Assembly: GCA_014058105.1 (NCBI GenBank)
Contig: JACGCM010000571.1
Coordinates: 18,463 to 82,462, forward strand
Length of the DNA: 64,000 nt
Reading direction: 5' to 3'
DNA from: Kingdonia uniflora
Lineage: Eukaryota > Streptophyta > Magnoliopsida > Ranunculales > Circaeasteraceae
This document shows, one piece after another, positions 24,801 through 35,708 of the stretch. The translations under genes and the position numbers were made by a program. Numbering within the stretch: the first letter of the stretch is position 1; each line of letters starts with the position of its first letter. The notes under the pieces were generated by a model that was not told the origin of the DNA, searched no databases, and saw nothing but the letters and a program-made list of their open reading frames with translations.

Positions 24801-27800
24801 TTAGAACGAGGAAGTCCTGCATAAAAGATTCCCCCGATCTCGTAAGTGCATTTTTAATTCAAAAAATGTCTATCTTTAGAACGAGAATATCCTACTTCTA
24901 GGACTCCCCCAGTGTCGTAAGTGCATTTTTAGATTAAAAAATTACTATCTTTATAACGAGGCTGTCCTACTCAAAGAACGCCACCGGTCACGTAAGTGCA
25001 TTTTTAATTTAAAAAATGAATATCTTTAGAACAAGGACTTCCAACTTCATGGACGCCTCCGATCTCGTAAGTGCATTTTTACTTCAAAAAATGACTATCT
25101 TTTGAACGAGGACATCCTGCTTCATCAACGCCCACGGTCTCGTAAGTACATTTTTACTTCAAAAAATGACTTTCTTTTGAACGAGGACGTTCTACTTAAA
25201 GGACGCCCCCGGTCTCGTAAGTCCATTTTTACTTCAAACAATGACTATCATTATAACGGTTACATCCTAGTTCATGGACCCCCCCGGTTTCGTAAGTGCT
25301 TTTTTACTTCAAAAAATGACTATGTTTATATGGAGGATGTCCTACTTCAAGGGCGTCCCCGTTCTAGTAAGTGCATTTTTACATCAAAAAATGACTATCT
25401 TTAGGACGAGGAAATCCTACTTCAAGGAACCCCCGTTCTGGTAAGTGCATTTTTACTTCCAAAAATGACTATCTTTTGAGCAAGGACGTCATATTTCAAG
25501 AACTCCACTGGTCTCGTAAGTACATTTTTACTTCAAAAAATGACTATGTTTTGAACGAGGAAGTCCAACTTCAAGGACGCCCCCGGTCTTGTAAGTGCGT
25601 TTGGACTTCAAAAAGTGACTATCTTGAAGGCGAGGACGTTCAACTTCAAAGACACCCCCGGTCTCGTAAGTGTATTTTTACATCAAAAAATTACTGTCCT
25701 TAGGATGAGGCGCCACCGGTCACGTAAGTTCATTTATACATCAAAAAATGACTATCTTTAGAACGGGGACATCTGACTTAAAGAACGCTCCCGGTCACGT
25801 AAGTACATATTTATTTCAAAAAATGACTATCTTTAGAACGAGTAAGTCCTACTTCAATGACGCCAACGGTGTCGTAAGTGCAATTTTGCATCGAAAAATA
25901 ACTATCCTTATAACGAGGACGTCCTACTTCAAGAACGCCCCCGGTCTCGTAAGTGCATTTTACTTCAAAAAATGACTATCTTTTGAATGAGGACATCCTA
26001 CTTCATGAACGCCCACGGTCTCATAAGTACATTTTTACTTTAAAAAATGACTATCTTTTGAACGAGGACATCCTACATCAAGGACTCCCCCGGTCTCGCA
26101 AGTATATTTTTACTTCAAAAAATAACTATCTTTTGAAAATGGACGTCATTCTTCAAGTACTCCACGGGTCTCGTAGGTACATTCTTACTTTAAAAAATGA
26201 CTATGTTTTGAGCCAAGATGTCCTATTTGAAGGACGCCCCAGGTCTTGTGAGTGCATTTGGACTTCAAAAAGGGACTATTTTGAAGGCGAGGACATTCAA
26301 CTTCAAGGACGCCCCCGGTCTCGTAAGTGTATTTTTACATCAAAAAATAACTATCCTTAGGATGAGGAAGCCTCCGGTCGCGTAAGTTCATTTTTACTTC
26401 AAAAAATGAGTATCTTTAGGACGGGGACGTCCAACTTAAAGGACGCTCCAGGTTACGTAAGTTCATTTTTACTTCAAAAAATGACTATCTTTAGAACGAG
26501 TAAGTCCTACTTCAAGGACGCCCTCGGTCTCGAATGTACATTTTTACTTCAAAAAATGACTATCTTTTGAACAGGCTCGTCCAACTTCAAGGACGACCCT
26601 AGTCTCCTAAGTACATTTTTACATCAAAAAATGATTATCTTTATAATGAGGGCGTCCTATATCAAAGACGCCCCCGGTCTCGTAAGTTCATTTTTGCTTC
26701 AAAAAATGAGTACCTTTTGAAAGTGGACGTCGTAATTCAAGGACTCTCCCGGCCTCGTATGTAAATTTTTAGTCCCAAAAATGACTATCTTTAGAACGAG
26801 CACACTTCAGGTCTCTTAAGTGCATTTTTATTATAAAAAGTAACTATCTTTTAAACAAGGACGTCCTACTTCCAGTACGGCTCTAGTCTTGTAAATGTAT
26901 TTTTACTTCGAGAAATAACCATCAATAGAACGAGGACATCCTACTTCAAGGACACCCACGGTCTCGTAAGTGAATTTTAACTTCAAAAAATGTCTATATT
27001 TAGAACGAAGACGTCGTACTTCATGGACGCCACGAGTCTCGTAAGTTCATTTTTCCATCAAAAAATGACTATTTTAAGAATGAGGATGTCCTACTTCAAG
27101 GATTCCCCCAGCCTCGTAAATGCATTTTAACTTTAAAAAATAGCTATTTTCAGAACAACGATGTCCTACTTCTAGTACGCCCCCAGTCATGTAAGTAAAT
27201 TTTTTCTTCAAAAAATGACTATCATTAGAACGAGGATGTCCTACTTCAGGGGCATTCACGGTCTCGTAAGTGCATTTTAACTTCAAAAAATGTTTATGTT
27301 AAGAACGAGGATGTCCTACTTCATGGACGTCCCAATTCTCGTAAGTTCATTTTTCCTTCACAAAATGACTATCTTAAGAACGAGGATGTTCGAATTCAAG
27401 GATGCCCCCGGTGTCGCAAGTGCATTTTTGCATCAAAAAATGGCTATCTTTGGAATGAGGACGCCCTACTTCACGGACTCCCCCATCCTCGTAATTGCAT
27501 ATTTACTTCTATAAATGACTATCTTTAGAATGAGGATGTCCTACTTCAAGGACACCCCCGATCTCGTAAGTGCATTTTTACTTCATAAAATGACTTTCTT
27601 TAGAACGAGAACGTCTAATTTAAAGGACGCCTACAGTCACGTAAGTGCATTCTTACTTCAAAAAATGTCAATGTTTTGAACGAGGATGTCCTACTTCATG
27701 GCCCCCCAGTCTCGCAAGTTCATTTTTACATCATAAAATGATAACCTTTAGAGCGACGATGTCCTTCTTCAAGGACACTACAAGTCTGGTAAGTGCATTT

Positions 27801-28732
27801 ATCTTCAAAAAACTTTGACGTTTAGAACGAGGAAGTCCTACAAAAAGGATGACCCCGGCCTCGTAAGTGCATTATTAATTCAAAAAATGACTATCTATAT
27901 AACGAGGATGTCCTACTTCAAGGACGACCCCTGTGTTGTTAGTGCATTTTGACATCAAAAAATGACTATCTTTATAACGAGGATGTACTACTTCAAGAAC
28001 ACCCCCGGTCTCGTAAGTGCATTTTTAATTCAAAAAATGACTATCTTAAGAACAAGGACGTCCTACTTCAAGGACTCCCCCGATCTCGTAAGTGTATTTT
28101 TACTTCAAAAAATGACTATCTTTTGAACCAGGACATCCTATTTCATGAACGCCCACGGTATCGTAAGTACATTTTTACTTCAAAAAATGACTATCTTTTG
28201 AACGAGGACGTCCTACTTAAATGACGCACCCGGTCTCGTAAGTGCATTTTTACTTCAAACAATGACTATCTTTAGAACGGATACGTCCAACATCAAGGAC
28301 GCCCCCGGTTTCGTAAGTGCATTTTTACTTCAAAAAATGGCAATGTTTTGAAGGAAGATGTCCTACTTCAAGGACGACCCCTGTCTCGGAATTTCATTTT
28401 GCACCAAAAAATGACTATCTTTAGAATGAGGACGTCCTACTTCAAGAACTCCCACGGTCTCGTAAGTGCATTTTTACTTAAAAAAATGACTATCTTTTGA
28501 AAAAGGACGTCATACTTCAAGAACTCCGCCGGTCTCGTAGGTACATTTTTACTTCAAAAAATGACTATGTTTTGAACGAGGATGTCCTGGTTCAAGGATG
28601 CCCCCGGCGTGGAAAATACTTTTGGAGTTCAAAAAGTGACTATCTTGAAGGCGAGGATGTTCAACTTGAAGGACGCCCCCGGTCTCGTAAGTGTATTTTT
28701 ACATCAAAAAATAACTATATTTAGGATGAGAA

Positions 28733-28746
28733 CCCCCCCCCCCCCC
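28733..28746 (+). repeat. C14 homopolymer expansion in a short monomer
   Basis: Fourteen C residues follow TTAGGATGAGAA and precede GGTCACG. The host copy is the short monomer that normally follows the GAAGGCG marker monomer. The same cassette slot is expanded again at 32400-32417. Confidence 0.9.
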
Positions 28747-31160
28747 GGTCACGTAAGTTCATTTATACTTCAAAAAATGACTATCTTTAGAACGGGGCGG
28801 TCCAACTTAAAGGACGCTACCGGTCACGTAAGTATATTTGTACATCAAAAAATGACTATCTTTAGAACGAGTAAGCCCAACTTCTAGAACGCCCCCGGTC
28901 TCGAATGTACATTTTTACTATAGCAAATGACTATCTTTTGAACGGGCACGTAAACCATCAAGGAAGCCCCCAGTCTCCTTGGTACATTTTTAAATGCAAA
29001 AATGATTATCTTTATAATGTGGATGTCCTATTTCAAAGATTCCCCCGGCCTCGTAAGTACATTTTTACTTCAAAAAATGAGTATCTTTTGAACGAGGACA
29101 TCGTACTTTATGGACTCTCCCGGCCTCGTAAGTGAATTTTTACTTTCAAAAATGTCTATCTTTAGACCGAGGACACTCACAGTCTCGCAAGTGCATTTTT
29201 ATTTTAAAAAATAACTATCTTTAGAACAAGGACGTCCTACTTCCAGTAAGCCCCCGGTCTTGTAAGTGTATCTTTACTTCAAAAAATAACCATCATTAGA
29301 ACGAGGACGTCCAATTTCAAGGATGCCCACGGTCTCGTAAGTGCATTTCAACTTCAAAAAATGTTTATATTTAGAACGACAATGTCCGACTTCATGGACA
29401 CCACTAGTCTCGTAAATTCATTTTTCCTTCAAAAAATGACTATCTTAAGAACGAGGATGTCCTACATCAATGATGCCCCCGGTCTCGTAAATGCATTTTT
29501 ACATTAAAATATAACTATCTTTAGAACAAGGACGTCCTTCTTCCAGTACGCCCCTAAACTTGTAAGTGAATTTTTACTTCAAAAAATGACTATCATTAGA
29601 ACGAAGATGTCCTACTTCAGGTACATTCACGGTCTCGTAATTGCATTTTAACTTCAAAAAATGAGCATGTATAGAACGAGGATGTCCAACTTCATGGACG
29701 TCCCCATTCTCGCAAGTTCATTTTTCCTTCAAAAAATTACTATCTTAAGAACGAGGATGTCCGACTTCAAGGATGCCCCCGGTGTTGCAAGTGCATTTTT
29801 ACATCAACAAATGAATTTCTTTAGAACGTGGACGCCCTATTTCAAGTACTCCACCGGTTCGTAATTGCATTTTCACTTCAAAAATTGACTATCTTTAGAA
29901 CGAGGATGTCCTACTTCAAGAATGCCCCCGATCTCATAAGTGCATTTTTACTTCATGAAATGACTATCTTTAGAACGAGGACGTCTAACTTCAAGGACGC
30001 CTACGGTCTCGTAAGTACATTTTTACTTCAAACAAAGTCAATGTTTAGAACGAGGATGTCCTACTTCATGGAACCCTAGTCTCGTAAGTTCATTTTTACT
30101 TCATAAAATGCCAACCTTTCGAGCGAGGATGTCCAACTTCAAGGACGCCCTCAGTCTCGTAAGTGTATTTTTACTTCAAAAAATATCGATGTTTAGAATG
30201 AGGAAGTCCTACATAAATGATGCCCCCGGTCTCGTAAGGTCATTTTTAATTAAAAAAATGACTATCTTAAGAACGACGATGTCCTACTTCAAGGATGCCC
30301 CCAATGTCGTAAGTGTATTTTTACATCAAAAAATGACAATCTTTATAACGAAGACGTCCTACTTCAAGAACGCCCCCGGTCTCGTAAGTGCATTTTTACT
30401 TCAAAAAATTACTATCTTTTGAACCTGGACATCCTACTTCATGAACGCCCACGGTCCCGTAAGTACATTTTTACTTCAAAAAATGGCTATCTTTTGAATG
30501 AGGACGTCCTACTTAAAGGATGCCCCCGGCCTCGTAAGTGCATTTTTACTTCAAACAATGACTATCTTTAGATCGGATACGTCCTACTTCAAGGATTCCC
30601 CCGGTTTCGAAAGTATATTTTTATTTCAAACAATGACTATGTTTAGAAGGAGGATGTCCAACTTAAATGACGCCCCCGGTCTAGTAAATACATTTTTACA
30701 TTAAAAAATAACTATCTTTAGAACGATGACGTCCTACTTCAAGGACTCCCCTGGTCTCGCAAGTGCATTTTTACTTTAAAAAATAACTATCTTTTGGACA
30801 AGGACGTCAAACTTCAAGAACTCCACAGGTCTCGTCGGTACATTTTTACTTTAAAAAATGACTATGTTTTGAACGAGGATGTCCTACTTCAAGGACTCCC
30901 CCGGTCTTGTAAATGCATTTGGACTTCAAAAAGGGACTATCTTGAAGGAGAGGACGTTCAACTTCAAGGACGCCCCAGGTCTCGTAAGTATATTTTTACT
31001 TCAAAAAATGAATATCATTAGAAGAAGTAAGTCCTTCTTTAAGGACACCCCCGGTCTTGTCTGTACATTTTTACTTCAAAATATGACTATCTTTTGAACG
31101 GGCACGTCCTACTTCTAGGACGCCCCCAGCCTCATAAGTACATTTTTACATCCAAAAATG

Positions 31161-31198
31161 ATTATCTTTATAACGGGGGCGTCCTACATAAAAAAATG
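31161..31198 (+). repeat. Half monomer (38 bp)
   Basis: The copy runs ATTATCTTTATAACGGGGGC, then GTCCTACAT, then passes straight into AAAAAAATG, so roughly positions 30-66 of the monomer are missing. Regular monomers flank it on both sides. Confidence 0.8.
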
Positions 31199-32399
31199 TG
31201 TATCTTTTGAACGAGGACGTCGTACTTCAAGGATTCTCCCGGCCTCGTAAGTAAATTTTTACTTCCAAAACTCAGTATCTTAAGAACGTGGACACTCCCT
31301 GTCTCGCAAGTGCAATTTATTTTAAAAAATAACTATCTTTTGTACAAGTTCGTCCTATTTCAAGTATGCCCCCGGTCTTGTAAGTGTATTTTTACTTCAA
31401 AAAATAACCATCATTAGAACGAGGATGTCCTACTTCATGGACGCCCCCAGTCTCGTAAGTTAATTTTTACTTAATAAAATGACAACCTTTAGAGCGAGGA
31501 TGTCCTACTTCAAGGACGCCCCCAGTCTCGTAAGTGCATTTTTACTTCAAAAAACATTGATGTTTAAAACGAGGAAGTCCTACATAAGGGATGCCCCCGA
31601 TCTCGTAAGTGCATTATTAAGTCAAAAAATGACTATCTTTAGAACGAGGATGTCCAACTTCTAGGACGGCCCCGGTGTCGTAAGTGCATTTTAACATAAA
31701 AAAATGACTATCTTTATAATGAGGACATCCTACTTTAAGAACGCCCCAGGTCTCATAAGTGCATTTTTAATTCAAAAATTAACTATCTTTAGAACAAGGA
31801 CGTCCTACTTCAAGTACGCCCCCGATCTCGTAAGTGCATTTTTCTATAAAAAATGACTATCTTTTGAACGAGGACATCCTACTTCATGAACGCCCACGGT
31901 CTCGTAAGTACATTTTTACTTCAAAAAAGGACTTTCTTTTGAACGAGGACGTCCTACTTAAAGGATTCCCCCGGTCTCGCAAGTGCATTTTTACTTCAAA
32001 CAATGACTATCTTTAGAACGGATACGTCCTATTTCATGGATGCCCCCAGTTTCATAAGTGCATTTTTAATTCAAAAAATGACTAATTTTAGAAGGAGGAT
32101 GTCCTACTTCAAGGACGCCCCGAATCACGTAAGTGCATTTTTACATCAAAAAATGACTATCTTTTTAACGAGGACGTCCTACTTCAAGAACTCCACCGGT
32201 CCCGAAGGTACATTTTTACTCAAAAAAATTACTATGTTCTGAACGAGGATGCCCTACTTCAGGGATGCTCCCGCCGTTGTAAATGCATTTGGTCTTGAAA
32301 AAGTGACTATCTTGAAGGCGAGGACGTTATGCTTCAAGGATGCCCCTGGTCTCGTAGCTGTATTTTTACATCAAAAAATAACTATACTTAGGATGAGGA

Positions 32400-32417
32400 C
32401 CCCCCCCCCCCCCCCCC
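32400..32417 (+). repeat. C18 homopolymer expansion in a short monomer
   Basis: Eighteen C residues, the longest run seen in the window, follow TTAGGATGAGGA and precede GGTCGCATAAG. It occupies the same cassette slot as 28733-28746. Confidence 0.9.
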
Positions 32418-33668
32418 GGTCGCATAAGTTCATTTTTACTTCAAAAAATGACTATCTTTAAAACGGGGACGTCCAACTTAAAGGACACTCCCGGTCACGT
32501 AGGTAAATTTTTATATCAAAAAATGACTATCTTTAGAACGAGTAAGTCCAACTTCTAGGACGCCCCCGGTCTCGTATGTACATTTTTACTTCAAAAAATG
32601 ACTATCTTTTGACGGGCACGTCCTACTTAAAGGACGCCCCCAGTCTCAAAAGTACATTTTTAAATGTAAAAATGATTATCTTTATAACGTGGACGTCCTA
32701 CATCAAAGAGTCCCCCGGTCTCGTAAGAACATTTTTTCTTCAAAAAATGAGTATCTTTTGAATGAGATCGTCGTACTTCAAGGACTCCCCTGGCCTCGTA
32801 AGTGAATTTTTACTTCCATTAATAGCTATCTTTAGGACGAGGACACTCCCGGTCTCGTAAGTGCATTTTTTTTTTAAAATATAACTATCTTTAGAACAAG
32901 GACGTCCTACTTCCAATACGCCCCCGGTCTTGTAAGTGTATTTTTACTTTAAAAAATAAGCATCATTAGAACGAGGACGTCGTCTTTCAAGGACGCCCAC
33001 GTGTCTCGTAAGTGCATTTTAACTTCAAAAAATGTTTATATTTAGAACGACGATGTCTGACCTCATGGACGCCCCTAGTCTCGCAAGTTCATTTTTCATT
33101 CAAGAAATGACTATCTTAAGAACGGGGATGTCCTATATCAAGGATGCCCCCGGTCTCGCAAATACATTTTTACTTTAAAAAATAACTATCTTTAGAACAA
33201 GGACGTCCTATTTCCAGTACGCCCCCAATCTTGTAAGTAAATTTTTACTTCAAAAAATGACTATAATTAGAATGAGGATGTCCTACTTCAGGTACGTTCA
33301 CGGTCTCGTAATTGCATTTTAGCTTCAAAAAATGTCTATGTATAAAACGAGGAAGTCCAACTTCATGGACGTCCCCATTCTCGTAAGTTCAATTTTCCCA
33401 CAAAAAATGACTATCTTAAGAACGAGGATGTCAAACTTCAAGGATTCCCCCGGTGTCGCAAGTGCATTTTTACATCAACAAATGAATTTCTTTAGAGCGA
33501 CGACGCCCTACTTCAAGGATGCCCCCGATCTCGTAGGTGCATGTTTACTTCATAAAATGACTATCCTTAGAACGAGGACGTCTAATTTTCAAGAATGCCT
33601 ACGGTCTCGTAAGTGCATTTTTACTTCAAAAAAAGTCTATGTTTAGAACGAGGATGTCCTACTGCATG

Positions 33669-33685
33669 CCCCCCCCCCCCCCCCC
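33669..33685 (+). repeat. C17 homopolymer expansion
   Basis: Seventeen C residues follow CCTACTGCATG and precede GTCTCGTAAG. Here the two G residues that normally follow the C tract are reduced to one. Confidence 0.9.
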
Positions 33686-34016
33686 GTCTCGTAAGTTCAT
33701 TTTTACTTCATAAAATGACAACCTTTAGAGCGAGGATGTCCAACTACAAGGACGCCCCCAGTCTCGTAAGTGTATTTTTACTTCAAAAAAATTGATGTTT
33801 TGAACGAGGAAGTCCTACAGAAATGATGCCCCCCGTCTCGTAAGTGCATTTTTAATTCAAAAAATGACAATCTCTAGAACGACGATGTCCTACTTAAAGG
33901 ACTCCCCCGGTGTCGTAAATGCATTTTAACATCTAAAAATGACTATCTTTATAACGGGGGCGTCCCACTTAAAGAACTCCCCCAGTCTCGTAAGTGCGTT
34001 TTAAATTCAAAAAATG

Positions 34017-34091
34017 ACTATCTTTAGAACGAGGACGTCCTACTTCAAGGACGCCCACGGTCTCGTAAGTGCATTTTTACTTCATAAAATG
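34017..34091 (+). repeat. Representative full-length monomer
   Basis: This 75-bp copy differs from my by-eye consensus at two positions (an A inside the five-C tract and a T in the A tract), so it can stand as the reference unit. In monomer numbering the landmarks are: ACTATCTTT at 1-9; the variable A/T at 10; palindrome AGGACGTCCT at 16-25; second AGGAC at 32-36; C tract at 38-42; GTAAGT at 49-54; and the dyad CATTTTT / AAAAATG at 56-62 and 69-75. The consensus has five CpG sites (positions 14, 20, 36, 42, 48), the sites where other copies most often show TG or CA. Confidence 0.9.
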
Positions 34092-34917
34092 TCTATGTTT
34101 AGAGGGAGGATGCCCTACTTCATGGACCACCCCTATCTCATAAGTTTATTTTTACTTCATAAAGTGACAACCTTTAGAGCTAGGATGTCCAACTTCAAGG
34201 ACGCCTCCGGTCTCGTAAGTGTATTTTTACTTCAGAAAACATCGATGTTTTGAACGTGGAAGTCCTACATAATCGATGCCCCCGGTCTCGTAAGTGCAAT
34301 TTTAATTCAAAAAATGACAATCTTTAGAACGAGGATGTCCTACCACAAGGACACCCCCGGTAGAGTAAGTGCATTTTTACATCAAAAAATGACTACCTTT
34401 ATAACGAGGACGTCCTACTTCAAGAACGCCCCCGGTCTAGTAAGTACATTTTTACTTTAAAAAATGACTTTCTTTTGAACGAGGACGTCCTACTTAAAGG
34501 ATGCCCCCGGTCTCCTAAGTGCATTTTTTCTTCAAACAATGACTATCTTTAGAACGGATACGTCCTACTTCAAGGATTCCCCAGGTTTCATAAGTGCATT
34601 TTTACTTCAAAAAATGACTATGTTTTGAAGGAAGATGTCCTACATCAAGGACGCCCCCGGTCTCGTAAGTGCATTTTTATATCAAAAAATGACTATCTAT
34701 ATAACGAGGACGTCCTACTTCAAGGACTCCCCCACTCTCGTAAGTGTATTTTTACTTCAAAAAATGACTAGCTTTTGAACAAGGACGTCATACTTCATGA
34801 ACTCCACCGGTCTTGTAGATACATTTTTACTTCCAAAAAGTCAGTATGTTTTGAACGAGGATGTCATACTTCATGGGAGCCTTCGGCCTTGTAACTGAAT
34901 TAGGACTTCAGAAAGTG

Positions 34918-35708
34918 ACCGTCTTGATGGCGAGGGCGTTCAACTTCAAGGACGCCCCCGGTCTCCTAAGTGTATTTTTACATAAAAAAAAAACTACCTT
35001 AGGATGAGGACGCCCCTTGTCACGTAGGTTCATTTTTACTTCAAAAATGACTTTCTTTAGAACGGGGATGTCCAACTTAAAGAACGCTCCTGGTCACATA
35101 TGTACATTTTTACTTCAAAAAATGACTATCATTAGAACGAGTAAGTCCTACTTCTAGGACGTCCCCGGTCACGTAAGTACATTTTTACTTCAAAAAATGA
35201 CTATCTTTTGAATGGGAACGGCCTACTTCAAGGACGCCCCCGGTCTCCTAAGTTCATTTTTACATGCAAAAATGATTATCTTTATAACGAGGACGTCCTA
35301 CTTCAAAGACTCCCCCGGTCTCGTAAGTACATTTTTACTTCAAATAATGAGTATCTTTTGAACGAGGATGTCGTACTTCAAGGACTCTCCCAGCCTCGTA
35401 AGTGAATTTTTACTTCCAAAAATTAAGATCTTTAGAACGAGGACACTCCCGGTCTCGTAAGTGCATTTTTATTTTAAAATATAACTATCTTTTGAACAAG
35501 GTCGTCCTACTTCCAGTAGTACCCCGGTCTTGTAAGTATATTTTTACTTCAAAAAATAACCATCATTAGAACGACGACGTCCTATTTCAAGGACGCCCGC
35601 GGTCTCGTACGTGCATTTTAACTTCAATAAATTTGTATATTTAGAACAACGATGTCCGACTTCATGGACGCCCCCAATCTCGCAAGTTCATTTTTCCTTC
35701 AAAAAATG
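34918..35708 (+). repeat. 11-monomer higher-order cassette (reference copy)
   Basis: In order the cassette holds: a marker monomer (here CTTGATGGCGAGGGCG, usually GAAGGCG); a short monomer (57 bp here) with TTAGGATGAGGACG; a GGGGATGTCCAACTTAAAG monomer; a GAGTAAGTCC monomer; a TGGGAACGG (usually GGGCACG) monomer ending CTCCTAAG; a TTTATAACG monomer; a GATGTCGTACTTCAAGGAC monomer ending CCTCG; a 59-bp GAGGACACTCCCGG monomer; a CTACTTCCAGTA monomer; a CCATCATTAG monomer; and an ATGTCCGACTTCATGGAC monomer. The length of 791 bp fits nine 75-bp monomers plus two short ones. Complete or near-complete versions start near 22.8, 28.6, 32.3, 38.4, 42.4, 46.9 and 49.4 kb; recognisable older relatives lie at 12.0, 14.5, 17.3, 18.2, 52.7 and 57.5 kb. 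Confidence 0.75.

Noticed and set aside
33669..33685. G-quadruplex-forming locus
   Set aside because: G/C tracts occur once per 75 bp, too far apart for a standard quadruplex. A single long C run might fold by itself, but its length may also be a sequencing artefact.
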